This document shows, in pieces, positions 9,801-21,800 of a DNA stretch of 64,000 nt. The position numbers were made by a program, and so were the translations under genes. Positions within the stretch are counted from its first letter, which is position 1; every line of letters starts with the position of its first letter. The notes below the pieces were generated by a model. That model saw only the letters and a program-made list of their open reading frames with translations. It was not told the origin of the DNA and searched no databases. Source of the DNA: Lutjanus erythropterus (Eukaryota; Chordata; Actinopteri; Lutjaniformes; Lutjanidae); the NCBI GenBank assembly GCA_020091685.1, contig CM034610.1, positions 33,092,617 through 33,156,616 on the forward strand, in the 5' to 3' direction.

Positions 9801-12800
9801 TCTGTAGTTCTCAACATGGGGACAGGGCCCAAAAGGGGACCTCAGGGAATAATTCCTTGGACACAGGAGGGCTTTGGGGGTTCGGGGGTCGTGAATGAGA
9901 GTCAATAGTAGTTTTTGCTTTTCTTTAGCTATTTTCACTTTTTAAAATTTGCACTATTTTTCACAAACAATTGCGTGTAATGAAAGGCAATTATTTTGTT
10001 ATATTGTTATATTGTTTATGAACAAAAACTGAGCAAAACTCTTAACTGAAAAAGTAAAATTGAAATTTAAAACATTTCTCAGTGCTCTGTTCTCCAGTAA
10101 TAATTTTGTGCAGATTTCATGTTTACAAATTGAGTTTGTTGATAAAATTGCAAATATTGAGTTAGTTAATACAAAGTATTTTTTATTTGCCTAAAATCTT
10201 TGTCCTGTATTTTATTATGATCATAATCATGATCAACTAATTAAAGGAAAATCACAAATTCATTTAATGATCATGAAAATTAAAATTTTCAATTTTCATT
10301 CAAATTTGCACATTGATGATGCATTCACTTCATAAATTATGACGCACTGCTCTCCCGTACACAAAAGTAGATAAGCTGCTTTTCTAAGTAAAAAGTATCG
10401 GTATCGACATCAGCAATACTGGCCCTATATTTACTTGGTATTGGATCGATACCAAATTTTGCAGTATCGCACACCCCTAGTGTGTAGACTTTTTATATCG
10501 ACTGTAATCTAATTGAGCACATACAGTCAGTTTCACAACAGGGAGGTTATGGTATCAAAGTACAAAACAAGTACATTAAAATTTTATTTTCAAGATGTCA
10601 TATCATCATATTGCAATGATCATTTAATTATGTCAAAAATTGTTACACAGTGATGTATTAACTCTAACATTTCTTTAAATGCAGAACACTCAGACGGTTT
10701 TTTCCACATACAGTTGTCAGCTTGCAAAATTAATAGAGACCGAGTATGTCTTCATGTCACGGTAACTGTGTTTGTCACCAAACTAGTTTACACCTTGATT
10801 TGACTTTTTAAGTCTCCCTTGTGCCTTAGAGATGAACGCTGGCTGAGATCTCAAGCAGGGTTTTTTCACCAGCCACAAAATTGTACCTACTGAAACAGTT
10901 GTTGCATGCACTTAAAGGACCAGTGTGTAATAATTACAGGAATTTATGTACATAAATGAGATATATTATATATAAGTATGTTATTTATTATTATCAATCA
11001 ACGTAAACTCATAATCTATATGTTCCCGTTACTTTAGAAATAGCCATTTATAGTTACATACTGTCGGGTCGACTTACGAGATCATCATCCTGTGCCGTCT
11101 ACGGCAGCGCACAGTGGACAAACTGCACTAACAGTGAGTCTTGGGAAGCCCATGGCGACCTTACGTAGACGGCGCAGCGTAAAACACGGAAGCAGACGGG
11201 GAGGATAGACGCGGGTGATTGCTGGCAGACCATTTAGCGTTGTGAACCTTGACTGGCACAGTTTTGACAAATGGAGGATCATACATACACTGTACCAGAA
11301 CAAAAAGCAGCGGACAGTGAATCCCCGTCATCCAAGAAGCGGAGACGCGAAGAAAGTAAACGCAAGCGTGACAGGAAACAGCAAAAACACGGATCAACAT
11401 CGCCGAGGTTGCCTGTTTTCTGCTGGACAGGTAATTCATCCTACACACATAATTGTAGTTTGTTGTGAGATAGCTTTCGCTCGCCATTTTGTCCGCTGAC
11501 GGCCACCGTACTCCTAATCTAATCCTCTTAGTTGCAGTCTAAGGTTTGAACGCTAGATGCCACTGGAAATCACACACTTCTCCTTTAAGACACTCTGATT
11601 CTGATTCTGACATTTCAGATACTTATAAACATGACTGTCCAGGTATACTGGTTCTATATGTCATGGTTAAATATAAAAAAAAAATCTTGCCTATTGCCTC
11701 ACTCACTGCTGGGATATTAATTGTTCTTTTTTAAAATTTCGGTCTACATGACCTTCATCAGCTACATTAACAACCATCAGAACAGCTCATATACTGTATA
11801 TCTGAGGGCTTTCAGGCCTTCAGAGATGACCTAGTAATATTTAAATTATATATGTAAATATCATATTTCATTTAATTATTAGGCTATTCTCTGCTAATTC
11901 TATTTTCAACTTTTTTTTCTATCAGCCTTACTTCAGCAATGAAGAGGGTGCTATCCTGAAAACTGCAAAATAGAGTCAGAATTTTTTGGTCAGATCTTGT
12001 TTGTCTCTAGGCAGAGAAAGGTTAGAGCTGGCTCACTCACTGATTAGGACTTCATCACTGGGACAGAAGGTCACAGCCTGTGTGTTTGTTTAGAAAGTGA
12101 CAGGTGAATTAACCTACCACATTTTGATTTACAGTGGGTGGGACCTAAAATAATCTCTATAGGCCTTTCTGAAGGCCAGCAACATTTTGCTTGAAACAAA
12201 GCAGCTGAGACCAGTGGTGTTGCTAGCTGGTTAACTTGATAGCACTGCCTTTTACAAGGCAGCGTAGGGCTGTGTTCTTTAGGAGACTGAGATTGTGTTC
12301 ATCTTTGAGTCTGTTAGAAAACAAATTTCAGACACTTGAATCCTCTTTTAAAGCTACTTCCAACAGTACAGCACAGCAGACAGAGCTGACGAAACTCATA
12401 CCATATGTTCAGCCCGGGACTGTTAATAAACATGAAGTTTTAGGCAGATCTGACCATGTACAGTCCAGTTATAGCAACTTCCTGCGTGTTGGTGAAACAT
12501 GGACCTTTGCCACGCTGCCAAGGCAACGCCAATTAACAAGACATCCTGATCTTCATGATATAGCATCGTCAATGTCTTAAGGTTTTTCAGACCAGATTGG
12601 AGTTTGATATGGTCAATGTGGTGGCGTGGTGGTCAACGCCCTTCAACTTGAGCAAAATCTTTCAATAACTTTTGATGAGAGTGTAGTCAAGAAGGTAGCC
12701 AGCGAATTTGAGGCCATTCTGATCCTTTCTCTAGGAGGAGTTCATTAAAATGCGAGACAAGTGAAATGCCAAAATGACCAGGAAATTCAAAATGGCCGAC

Positions 12801-15800
12801 TTCCTGTCGGGTTTAGCCTATGGGTCCAAGAGACTTTTTTGTGCGTCTGGGTGTGATACACGTGTGTACCAAGTTTCGTGCACGTCGACGAAACGTGGCC
12901 GGGGGGCTGCTGTTTAAAGGGCGTGGTCAAGCCGTTTGGCCACACCCATCGACGAAATTAATATCATACATTCCGGCCAGGACCTGTCACGCACATGTGA
13001 AATTTCATGCCGATGCAAACTTGTACACAAAAGTTAATGCTAAATATGTTGTTTTTTCGGGCTGCGGTCCTTCGCTGCACTCTCACGTCAATGCCCTTTG
13101 CCGAACCGTCACAACCTTCAAAATGTAGCATCACCCACTTGTTAAGGTCTTCTTGACCAAATTTGAGTTGGATATAATCAACACAGTTGGAGCAGCACAT
13201 CAAAAGCTAAAAAAAGTTATTTTCTGTCACCACCAGGGGACGCTATGACAATTATGGAATATTTTCATACATGTGTGTTCAGGGAGGGACTATTATCAAA
13301 CATCTGAAGTTTGGTGCAGATCTGACCATGTACGCCAAAGTTATAGCCATTTCCTGTTTCATGGCGAGACATCAAAATTCGCCACCACACTACAGCCACG
13401 CCCTTTGGAGACATCGTAATTCTTTAATAACTTTTAATCACAAAGTAGTGTAGATGGTAGCCAGCGATTTTGAAGCCATTCTGATGAATCCTGTGGGAGG
13501 AGTTTGTTAAAATGCGACGTGGAAAACGCCTAAAACGACCGCAAAATTCAAAATGGCCGGCTTCCTGTAGGGTTTAGCCCATGGCTCCAAGAGGCTTTTT
13601 TGTGCATCTGGGTGTGATACATATGTGTACCAATTTTCAACAAGATCGGTGAAACATGCTGTCGGGGCTCGTCTTTAGATGGCGCTATTGAGCCACTTCA
13701 CCCGAACCACCTCCGCGAACCTTAATACATGTAAATTTTTCGCCACAACTGATGCACATGCCAAATTTGGTGACTTTTTAGGTATGATAAAGCCCCCAAA
13801 AAGGCAGTTCTTTTGTCCAAAAAATAATAAAAATAATAAAAATTCTTACGATTTCAATAGGGTCCTCGCACTGTTCGGTGCTCGGGCCCTAATTATAACT
13901 TATCCAGACAATAGTAACAGAGTAAATGGGCATTGCCTACTTACTTACAAAAATACGTCAACATGTTTTTGTGAAGTACTGCGCCTGATCAGAGCATGGA
14001 TTCACCTAGAGAACAAGCAGAAGAGAGCAAGTCTTGCTGTGATCATATGAGGTATAGTTGTATTTCAGAGAGAGATGCAACAGGCTCTTTAGCATCACAA
14101 ACTGGACGTGACTTATCACAGCGACACAAACTGCTCCACATGAGAGCTGGAGGTGAAGCACTGAACAACCTGTCCTCCTCCTGCAGCTGCAGCAGCAGCA
14201 TCATCCTGTTTACTTTCTGTCAGCACCCAAGGAGGATTATCAACACGTGGAACATGTTTCTGTTAGCAAAAGTGACTTTAAATAAATTTCCAAAAGTCTC
14301 TTCATCATCCCCATGTTAAAAGTGATGTTGCACCACTGCTGTTAACTTTCCACTGTGCATCATGTTAAACTGTCGTTTTGTACTTTTTGTTCAGCCATAG
14401 TGAGTAAGAAATGGCTAAAATTAATATCCCAGACTGTAACTGTCTTTGCTTCACACTGATGCAAAAATACACTGGCAGTGATCATCTTACCTGCATACGA
14501 CTCTAGAAATTAAATAACTCTGTCATAACCAGTTTAATTTTAAGTCAAAAAGCTGATTCTTTTTTTCAGTTCAGTGAAGTGTTGACAGTGATTAGTTATT
14601 AAATTAATTTTAATTTTTAAAATATGTCACTATTATCATTATTCTGTGCTTACTGTGTATTTGTCAGGATTATGATTGAATAAAATATTGAAATATCAAT
14701 GAGACAAATTTTTGATATTTATTTTAGGTAAGATAATTGTTATATAATTGTATAATAAAAAAAAAAAATCATTAGATTAATCGATAAATTAATCAATGGA
14801 TTAATTGATTAAACCAAAAAAGTAATCGATAGATTAATCATTTAAAAAATAATCTTTAGGGGCAGCCCTAGATCTCATTTCTTCTATCATTTTTTCCACC
14901 ACTTAATATAATCAACTCTGGAAAGGTAGTTGTCCTATGACATGCTGAGTGCAGCCCTGCTAGTATGTTTATCAGCTGTGACAGCGTATGGCTCGTATTG
15001 TTTTCACCTTCTGTGTCTTTGAGTATTTTGGTGTGTTTGTAGGTGTTTATATATCTGTGGTCAGACTGTGTCAGTATAATAGCCTCACACCTGTGCAAGA
15101 TGCAGTATCAAAACTTAAAGGAGAAGTGTGTGATTTCCAGTGGCATCTAGCGTTCAAACCTTAGATTGCAACTAAGAGGATTTACCCCGACACCGCCCCT
15201 CTCTCACCAAGAGTACGGTGGCCGTCAGCGGACAAAATGGCGAGCGAAAGCTATCTCACAACAAACTACAATTATGTGTGTAGGATGAATTACCTGTCCA
15301 GCAGAAAACAGGCAACCTCGGCATCACTGTGAAAACGTTTGTCCTCCATCAGCGATTTCCATCGTGTAAACGCTATGCCGATGTTGATTCGTGTTTTTGC
15401 CGTTTCCTGTCATGCTTGCGTTTACTTTCTTCGCATCTCCGCTTCTTGGATGACGGGGATTCACTGTCCGCTGCTTTTTGTTCTGGTACAGTGTATGTAT
15501 GATCCTCCATTTGTCAAAACTGTGCCAGTCAAGGGTCACAACGCTAAATGGTCTGCCAGCAATCACCCGCGTCTATCCTCCCCGTCTGCTTCCGTGTTTT
15601 ACGCTGCGGCGTCTACGTAAGGTCGCCATGGGCTTCCCAAGACTCACTGTTAGTGCAGTTTGTCAGCTCTGCGCTGCCGTAGACGGCGCAGGATGATGAT
15701 CTCCGTAAGTCGACCCGGCAGTATGTAACTATAAATGGCTATTTCTAAAGTAACGGGAACATATAGATTATGAGTTTATGTTGATTGATAATAATAAATA

Positions 15801-18800
15801 ACATGCTTATATATAATATATCTCATTTATGTACATAAATTCCTGTAATTATTACACACTGGTCCTTTAACAAGTGTGTAGCTGAGATCAAAATGAAGGC
15901 CTACTTTAAAAAAATGGGTGTAGTCTGAGCAAGGCCGGAGTGTAGCAGGTAGGATTCATAGCCTCCTACTGGCGACAGGACATCGTAGGCCCTATATTCT
16001 TATAAATTGCACCCAGCAGGTTGACCATAATCCATCTTATTTTGGTCAGCAAAGTCTTAAGACCTGGATGATGCTAAACAGCTAAATGCTAATTTACTGA
16101 AAAACTAAACTAAAACTAAAAAAAAGTATATTTTCAGAAATGTTGCTCTTTCTTGCATTACATGAGTGTTGATGTGGCCCCCCTGACATCTGTCAGAATT
16201 CCACCAAGTGAATCCCTGACCACCACTACTGCCTTTCCAATTGTGTCTGTAAATTCTTCAACTAGGGGTCTCTCAAATTCAAACTAACAAACAATTCCAT
16301 GCAATGAGGTTGTGATGCACAGACACTCAACCTTTGCCCAGCCTCAGAGGCCCCTCTGCTTCCAATGGTGGCCCAGATCCACTACAGTCCAGAATTTTTT
16401 GTTATTACATTTTGTTTCCTTCTTTTTTATTAATATATATTATTCATTTATATTACTTGCTTATTTTTGTTTCAGTCCCCCCTCTCTCACACACTTACTG
16501 ACTCTTCTTATTCCCTACTTAATTGTTTCCTAATTTTAATAACGTCATCCCTTAACCCCCGTCATACCTCTGTTTTGCTTCCCTGCTCTCACAGAGTAGT
16601 TTGCGCAGGTGTATGAACACATGCACACACATCACAGGTGTGACAAACATTATGGTATTTTTAGTAGGTGTTCTGTTATTGTTGTTATTTGTTTTCTTTT
16701 TTGTTCTTGTTGTTTTGTACTGATATACAAAGCTCTATTGTGTAAAGTCTATTCTCACACTGTCTCCTAAATCTAACACAATAAAACAAACAAACAAAAA
16801 ACAAAACAAAAACAAAAAGGCCTTGATGATGCTAAATAGCTAAATCCTAATTTACTAAAAAACTAAACTCAAAATGAAAAAAAGAAAATTTTCTGAAATA
16901 TTGTGCTTTCTTGCAGAACTCAAACACTGATTTGAAATATTATTGAAGGCATAATGGATGAGAGCTGCACTTCTAGGCACAAACTGGTAAACACAAACAC
17001 ATAAAATGAGAAAACTGTACTACTTTTAGCTGTTAAGAGTCCAATTTTGCTAACCAGTCAGGTGAACAATTATGCTGTCTTTGCTGAACGATATGAAAGA
17101 TTTGCCATGTTCCATAGAAGAAATGAATGAAATAGGGGCCCTTTAGCCAGTCTCCATCAAACTGGATGAACTGGATATACAACTACATTACTGAAACTTC
17201 AGGCAAAGTATTTCAGACAGCTGCCTCTGTTTATATTGTTAAGACACTTAATTTTGTTTTGGTACCGTTGAGCCAAACTCCATTTTAAAAGCAGGTGTTC
17301 TAGGGAAGGGTCGTATTTCTATCACAGTAAAAACTTTAGTTCCACCTCACTAACACCTTTTTGTGATTCAGTTTGATCTACACGCACAATTGGCACACAT
17401 GTCATTTGCTCAGTAACATCATTAACTAACCTTTTATCATTACATTGAATTCTGCCTCCCTGTCTCCTCTCTCCTCCGTCGACCCGGAAGTCATTTTCCC
17501 TCTGCCACTGTGAAGGATCTTCCAATTGCTTAAATTCACCTGCAGGAGAAAAGGAGTAAGGAGAGAGGAGGCTTCTGCAGGAGCTCAGAGCGAGGATACA
17601 CAAGTGTATCCTACATGGAAGTCTTTTATCAGGAGGAGTGATGTTGATTGGACAGTTTCAGTGATTGTCATCCTGCATTATCAGGACCCACACAAGGAAA
17701 TCAGTTTTGACTGACAGAAGTTTCTGCAGCACTTTAATGATTCTGATGTGAATATTTCTGTCATTTGTTGTCATAAAGAGCTCATGAAGAAATAATTGAT
17801 TAGAAACATTATTAGTATTATTAGACTTCAAATCATCGCATGTTCTGAATAATGACACAAAACAGGTAGAGACGGGATGAAAAAGAGGCATTTGGTATCT
17901 GATGATTCAGTGATTATTACTTTGGAATCACTGTCACACGCTTTATTGGACGGATCAGGGAAAATACCTTCAGTGGTATGCTTACTTTATTGCGTCATGT
18001 ATTGACGCAAGTAAATAAACAACTTAAGTAAACAGATGACCTGGCTGATCTGTAGCCTAAAGATTTAAGAGTAATGTTAAATGATCATTAAAATCAACAT
18101 CAGACAGAATACTACAATTAGTCATCCATTTTAAACAGTTTACATATCTAAATGATTGATGTCAGATGTTGATATTGTTCTTAAATAAATGTTTGTGTAC
18201 CTTTGTTCCAATCAGTTTGACAGCTGCAGCTCGTCATCAGTAACTGTTGTCATTTCAGACTGAGGCTAAAAGGAATCAAAGATTTTTCAACTTTGTCTCT
18301 TCAATGCCTGCATCTCTTTCTCACATCTCTGTCTCAAGTCCTCGCTGGGTGGAACTAAGACACAGGGAGAGGAAGCGAGTGGAGGAGATTAAATTACCAA
18401 ATGAAAAGCACCCTGCCTTTTCAGCCAAAGGGGTTGTGGGATGTGACATATTGTTGCACTCATCCATGGAGCCATTTTGCTACACCCATGCTCAAAACTC
18501 ATATCAGATGTGTGTGCCACGTTATGCAAGTTTCTAAGCACCTTTAGCCCCCCAAAAATGCAGTTCCTTTGAAAGACAAAAGAAAAAGAAATAAAGCTGC
18601 TGGCGGCAATAATTGGGGTCCAACCAGATTGTGAAAAATTGTAAAATGACATTTTTAGAGCAGAAGACCCGATGCAAATGAGCTGAGAGATTAAAATAAT
18701 TAGAGGGATTTGCCTCTTGGGCCACCCCAGTATCTTACCTGGTAAAGCATCTAAATGTTTTCCACATAGACTCAGGTTCTGTTCCAGCCTGTGGCCCTTT

Positions 18801-21800
18801 GCTGCATTTAAGTCAATGAGAGTGAATGACTTAATGTTTAAAATGTTTAATACTATGGAGATCTGTGAAATTAATGGCACTTAGATTTTGATGACAACTG
18901 GTTTATTGCCGTGCAGTTGTTTTTCTTATCATTGTGTATTTTGTTTGGTTTTCTGGCAGACTTTGACACCCTCCTTGGAGGTGAGGTGGGAGGAGTGGAG
19001 TTTGGGAAGCTTCCATTTGGAGCCTGTGAAGAGCCAATCAGGTAAAGGAATTGTAATTCTGATGACATTTCATTCCAGAAACTTAAGTTGCTGTTTTCTT
19101 TGGGCTTTGGTTATATTTCAGTTCTACAGTGTGTGCAGTACATATGAAAACTTTATCACATATCAAAATAATTATTTAATGTCTTATGTCCTTTTGATGT
19201 CAGTGAGATGTCAGGTACTAGCATTTGTGTTGGGGTGGAAAGGTCACTGAGGAATTTTATATTGTTTGTTTTTTACCGTATGCTTGTCAGTGTTACTAAG
19301 TTTACCTAAAAGAATACAGTTGATCATAGAAATGCATAAGTAAATTGTTACGCAATGAATTTTGTAATCTCTGTACAAAACAAAATTAATTATTTAGTCT
19401 GTTTTTGGCTGTTGCAGTGAGCTTCATCTTGCAACCACTTGGCCTCACTTGACAGAAGGCATAGTTGTGGATAATGATGTCTACAGGTAAGAGTATCCTG
19501 TATTCTCCATTTGGAAAGTCTTTTACTCCCTGCCTTCAAGCTGTTCCCACCAAAACATTATTTTCTCCAATTTAAAGATCCACACCTGCACCTCTACCCA
19601 TCTCTGTAGGCTAGATTATATTGCCTTTTAAATAATGATGAGCAGAAGTTTTCTAGGTGTAGGGCTGAAACGATTCCTTGAGTAATTGTAATTCATTTCA
19701 GTCACCAGAAAAACAACAAAAAGTATTTTCTTTGCCTCACACTGATGAAAAAATACACTGCCAGTGATCGTCTTACCCCCATATGACTCCAGTGATAAAA
19801 TAACTGTACGTCATAACTAAGTCAAAATACTGATTGTCCAGTTCAGTGAAGGATTGACAGTGATTAGTTATTAAATGAATATGCATCACAGCCCCTTTGA
19901 AATTTAGGGTGGAAATTAGACTAACTTTAATATGTCACTATTATTATTATTCTAATGTGCATAATTTGTCTAATTTTCAGGATTGTCATTAAATAAAATA
20001 TTAATTAGACAAGTTTTTGATGTGCATTTTTAGGTCAATAAATTGTTGTATAATTGAATAATAAAAAATAATCATTAGATTAATCACTAAATTAATTGAT
20101 AGGTTAATCAGTTAATTGAAAAAATACTTGATAGATTCATCATTTAAAAATTAATCATTGGGTGCAGCCCTGCAACACTCAGTATTAAACAGGTCCCTGG
20201 GCTGAATTATTGAAGACCAAAGTATTGATAAACTCCCATGTTAAAGATTTGATGTAATTTATCCACACACATGTTCCCACACACACACACACATGGAGTG
20301 AGGTGCAATAAAAAATGAAATAGGTGAAGTAACTTCAAGATTACATAAGGTGACAACAATTACCCTCGTAACTACAATAAAACCGTCACAACTAAAAAGC
20401 CAGTACTTAATCAGTGCACCTGATCAACAAGCACAAACATGTAAATACAAAGCCAGCGATATTTTAATCTGCTTTGTCTGTAGTCTATCATCTACCACTG
20501 CTGTTTTACACCAGCATAGTGCATGAGCTCAGCTAAAAGCGAATTGCAGCAAGTTAAAACCAAAGCTGTGTATACTATGTATTCTAACTGTTTACCTTAG
20601 TTTGCCATGTATGTTAAATTTTGCCAAACTGTTGTAAACTTCCTACTGTATGAGACAAAGAGCCCCTCCTCTCTCTGCAGGAGAATCTCATGAACATCAG
20701 AGGGAGAACAGAGAACTGGATGAATGATACTGACTGATGTCTGTGTTCATTATTTCTAAACATCACGCAGTATTTTGATGTCAGGAATATGGTTTACTTT
20801 ATTGACATTTTAGATTGGTTTCTGGTATGATATTAATGAGTTTACATAGTGTCTTTGCTGTTATAAACATTACAGTTGCTTGTTATTGTTAGTTATAAAA
20901 ATCTTCAATTCTGATTCTGTTCTAAATATATTCTTTTTGTTTTTAATCTATCATATTTTTAAAAAAAAAATAATTATTTAGTTGTGAAAAAGTACCAATA
21001 TTATTGTAATCAATAATGTGTAATTAAGAGACTTGTCTCATTTTCTCTTTTGTATATTACTATTGCTCTTAAATAAAGCAAAATCATTTAATGGAAAAAA
21101 AATTGCAGAGCGCGCAATATTTCGTATCCAATTGCACAGTTAGAATGTTCGAAAGAATAATTGATAGAATACTTGATTCCTAAAATAATTGATAGTTGCA
21201 GCCCTATCCTGGTGATATGTTTATTGTAGGGGTGTTGGAAATTTCCGATTCTGAGATGCATCGTGATTCGGACGTGGGCGAATCTGAATCGATTCACAAG
21301 TATCCAAATTTCGATTATTTAAATCTGTTAAACCAATCAGAAAGTCAGCTCTCATCAGCTTTAAGAGGCAGGTGCGCCAGCAGCGCAAGCGGAGGCAGCA
21401 TGACAGCGGATTTACCAGGAGGAAACAAAGAGAAAAGATTTACAAAGCAAGGAAACAGATCTCCTGGTACGAGAAGTGAAAACGCGATATATGGAGACGG
21501 CAGGATGTCTCTAAATCAGTGTCATGTGTAAATAATTTACATTAACGCCTGTAAAAAACAATACAATATACAATACAATACAATAAATGAAGCGCAGATG
21601 TCATGCAGATATGTAACTGCTTATATTTTAACCTGAAGCACGTTGAAAGTATGTTATATTTCATAATTAATTGTTATCATCATCATCATTATTAACTCTG
21701 CTGGCTGATGAGCGGAGCAGAGAGATGGTGCAGTAGAGAGGGGAGGTGAACCGATCCAGTGTAGTCATGAAACTGCTCGGCTCCATTGGCCCACCTGAGC

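Larger units (their letters stand above)
7860..10504 (-). mobile_element. Tc1/mariner transposon (interrupted by a hAT element)
   Basis: Inverted ends: left CAGTGGATATAAAAAGT, right (reverse complement) CAGTCGATATAAAAAGT, each bordered by TA (7858-7859 and 10505-10506), the Tc1/mariner target. A second inverted pair ('aaggtgtgtgcata' type) lies just outside the transposase. The element carries one transposase gene on the minus strand. Without the nested hAT (9358-10479 plus its duplication) it would be about 1.5 kb, usual for Tc1. Confidence 0.9.

Noticed and set aside
18247..18880. Open frames on both strands (96 and 163 codons)
   Set aside because: No recognisable motif and they overlap each other; part resembles the Helitron-like repeat, so they are probably chance.
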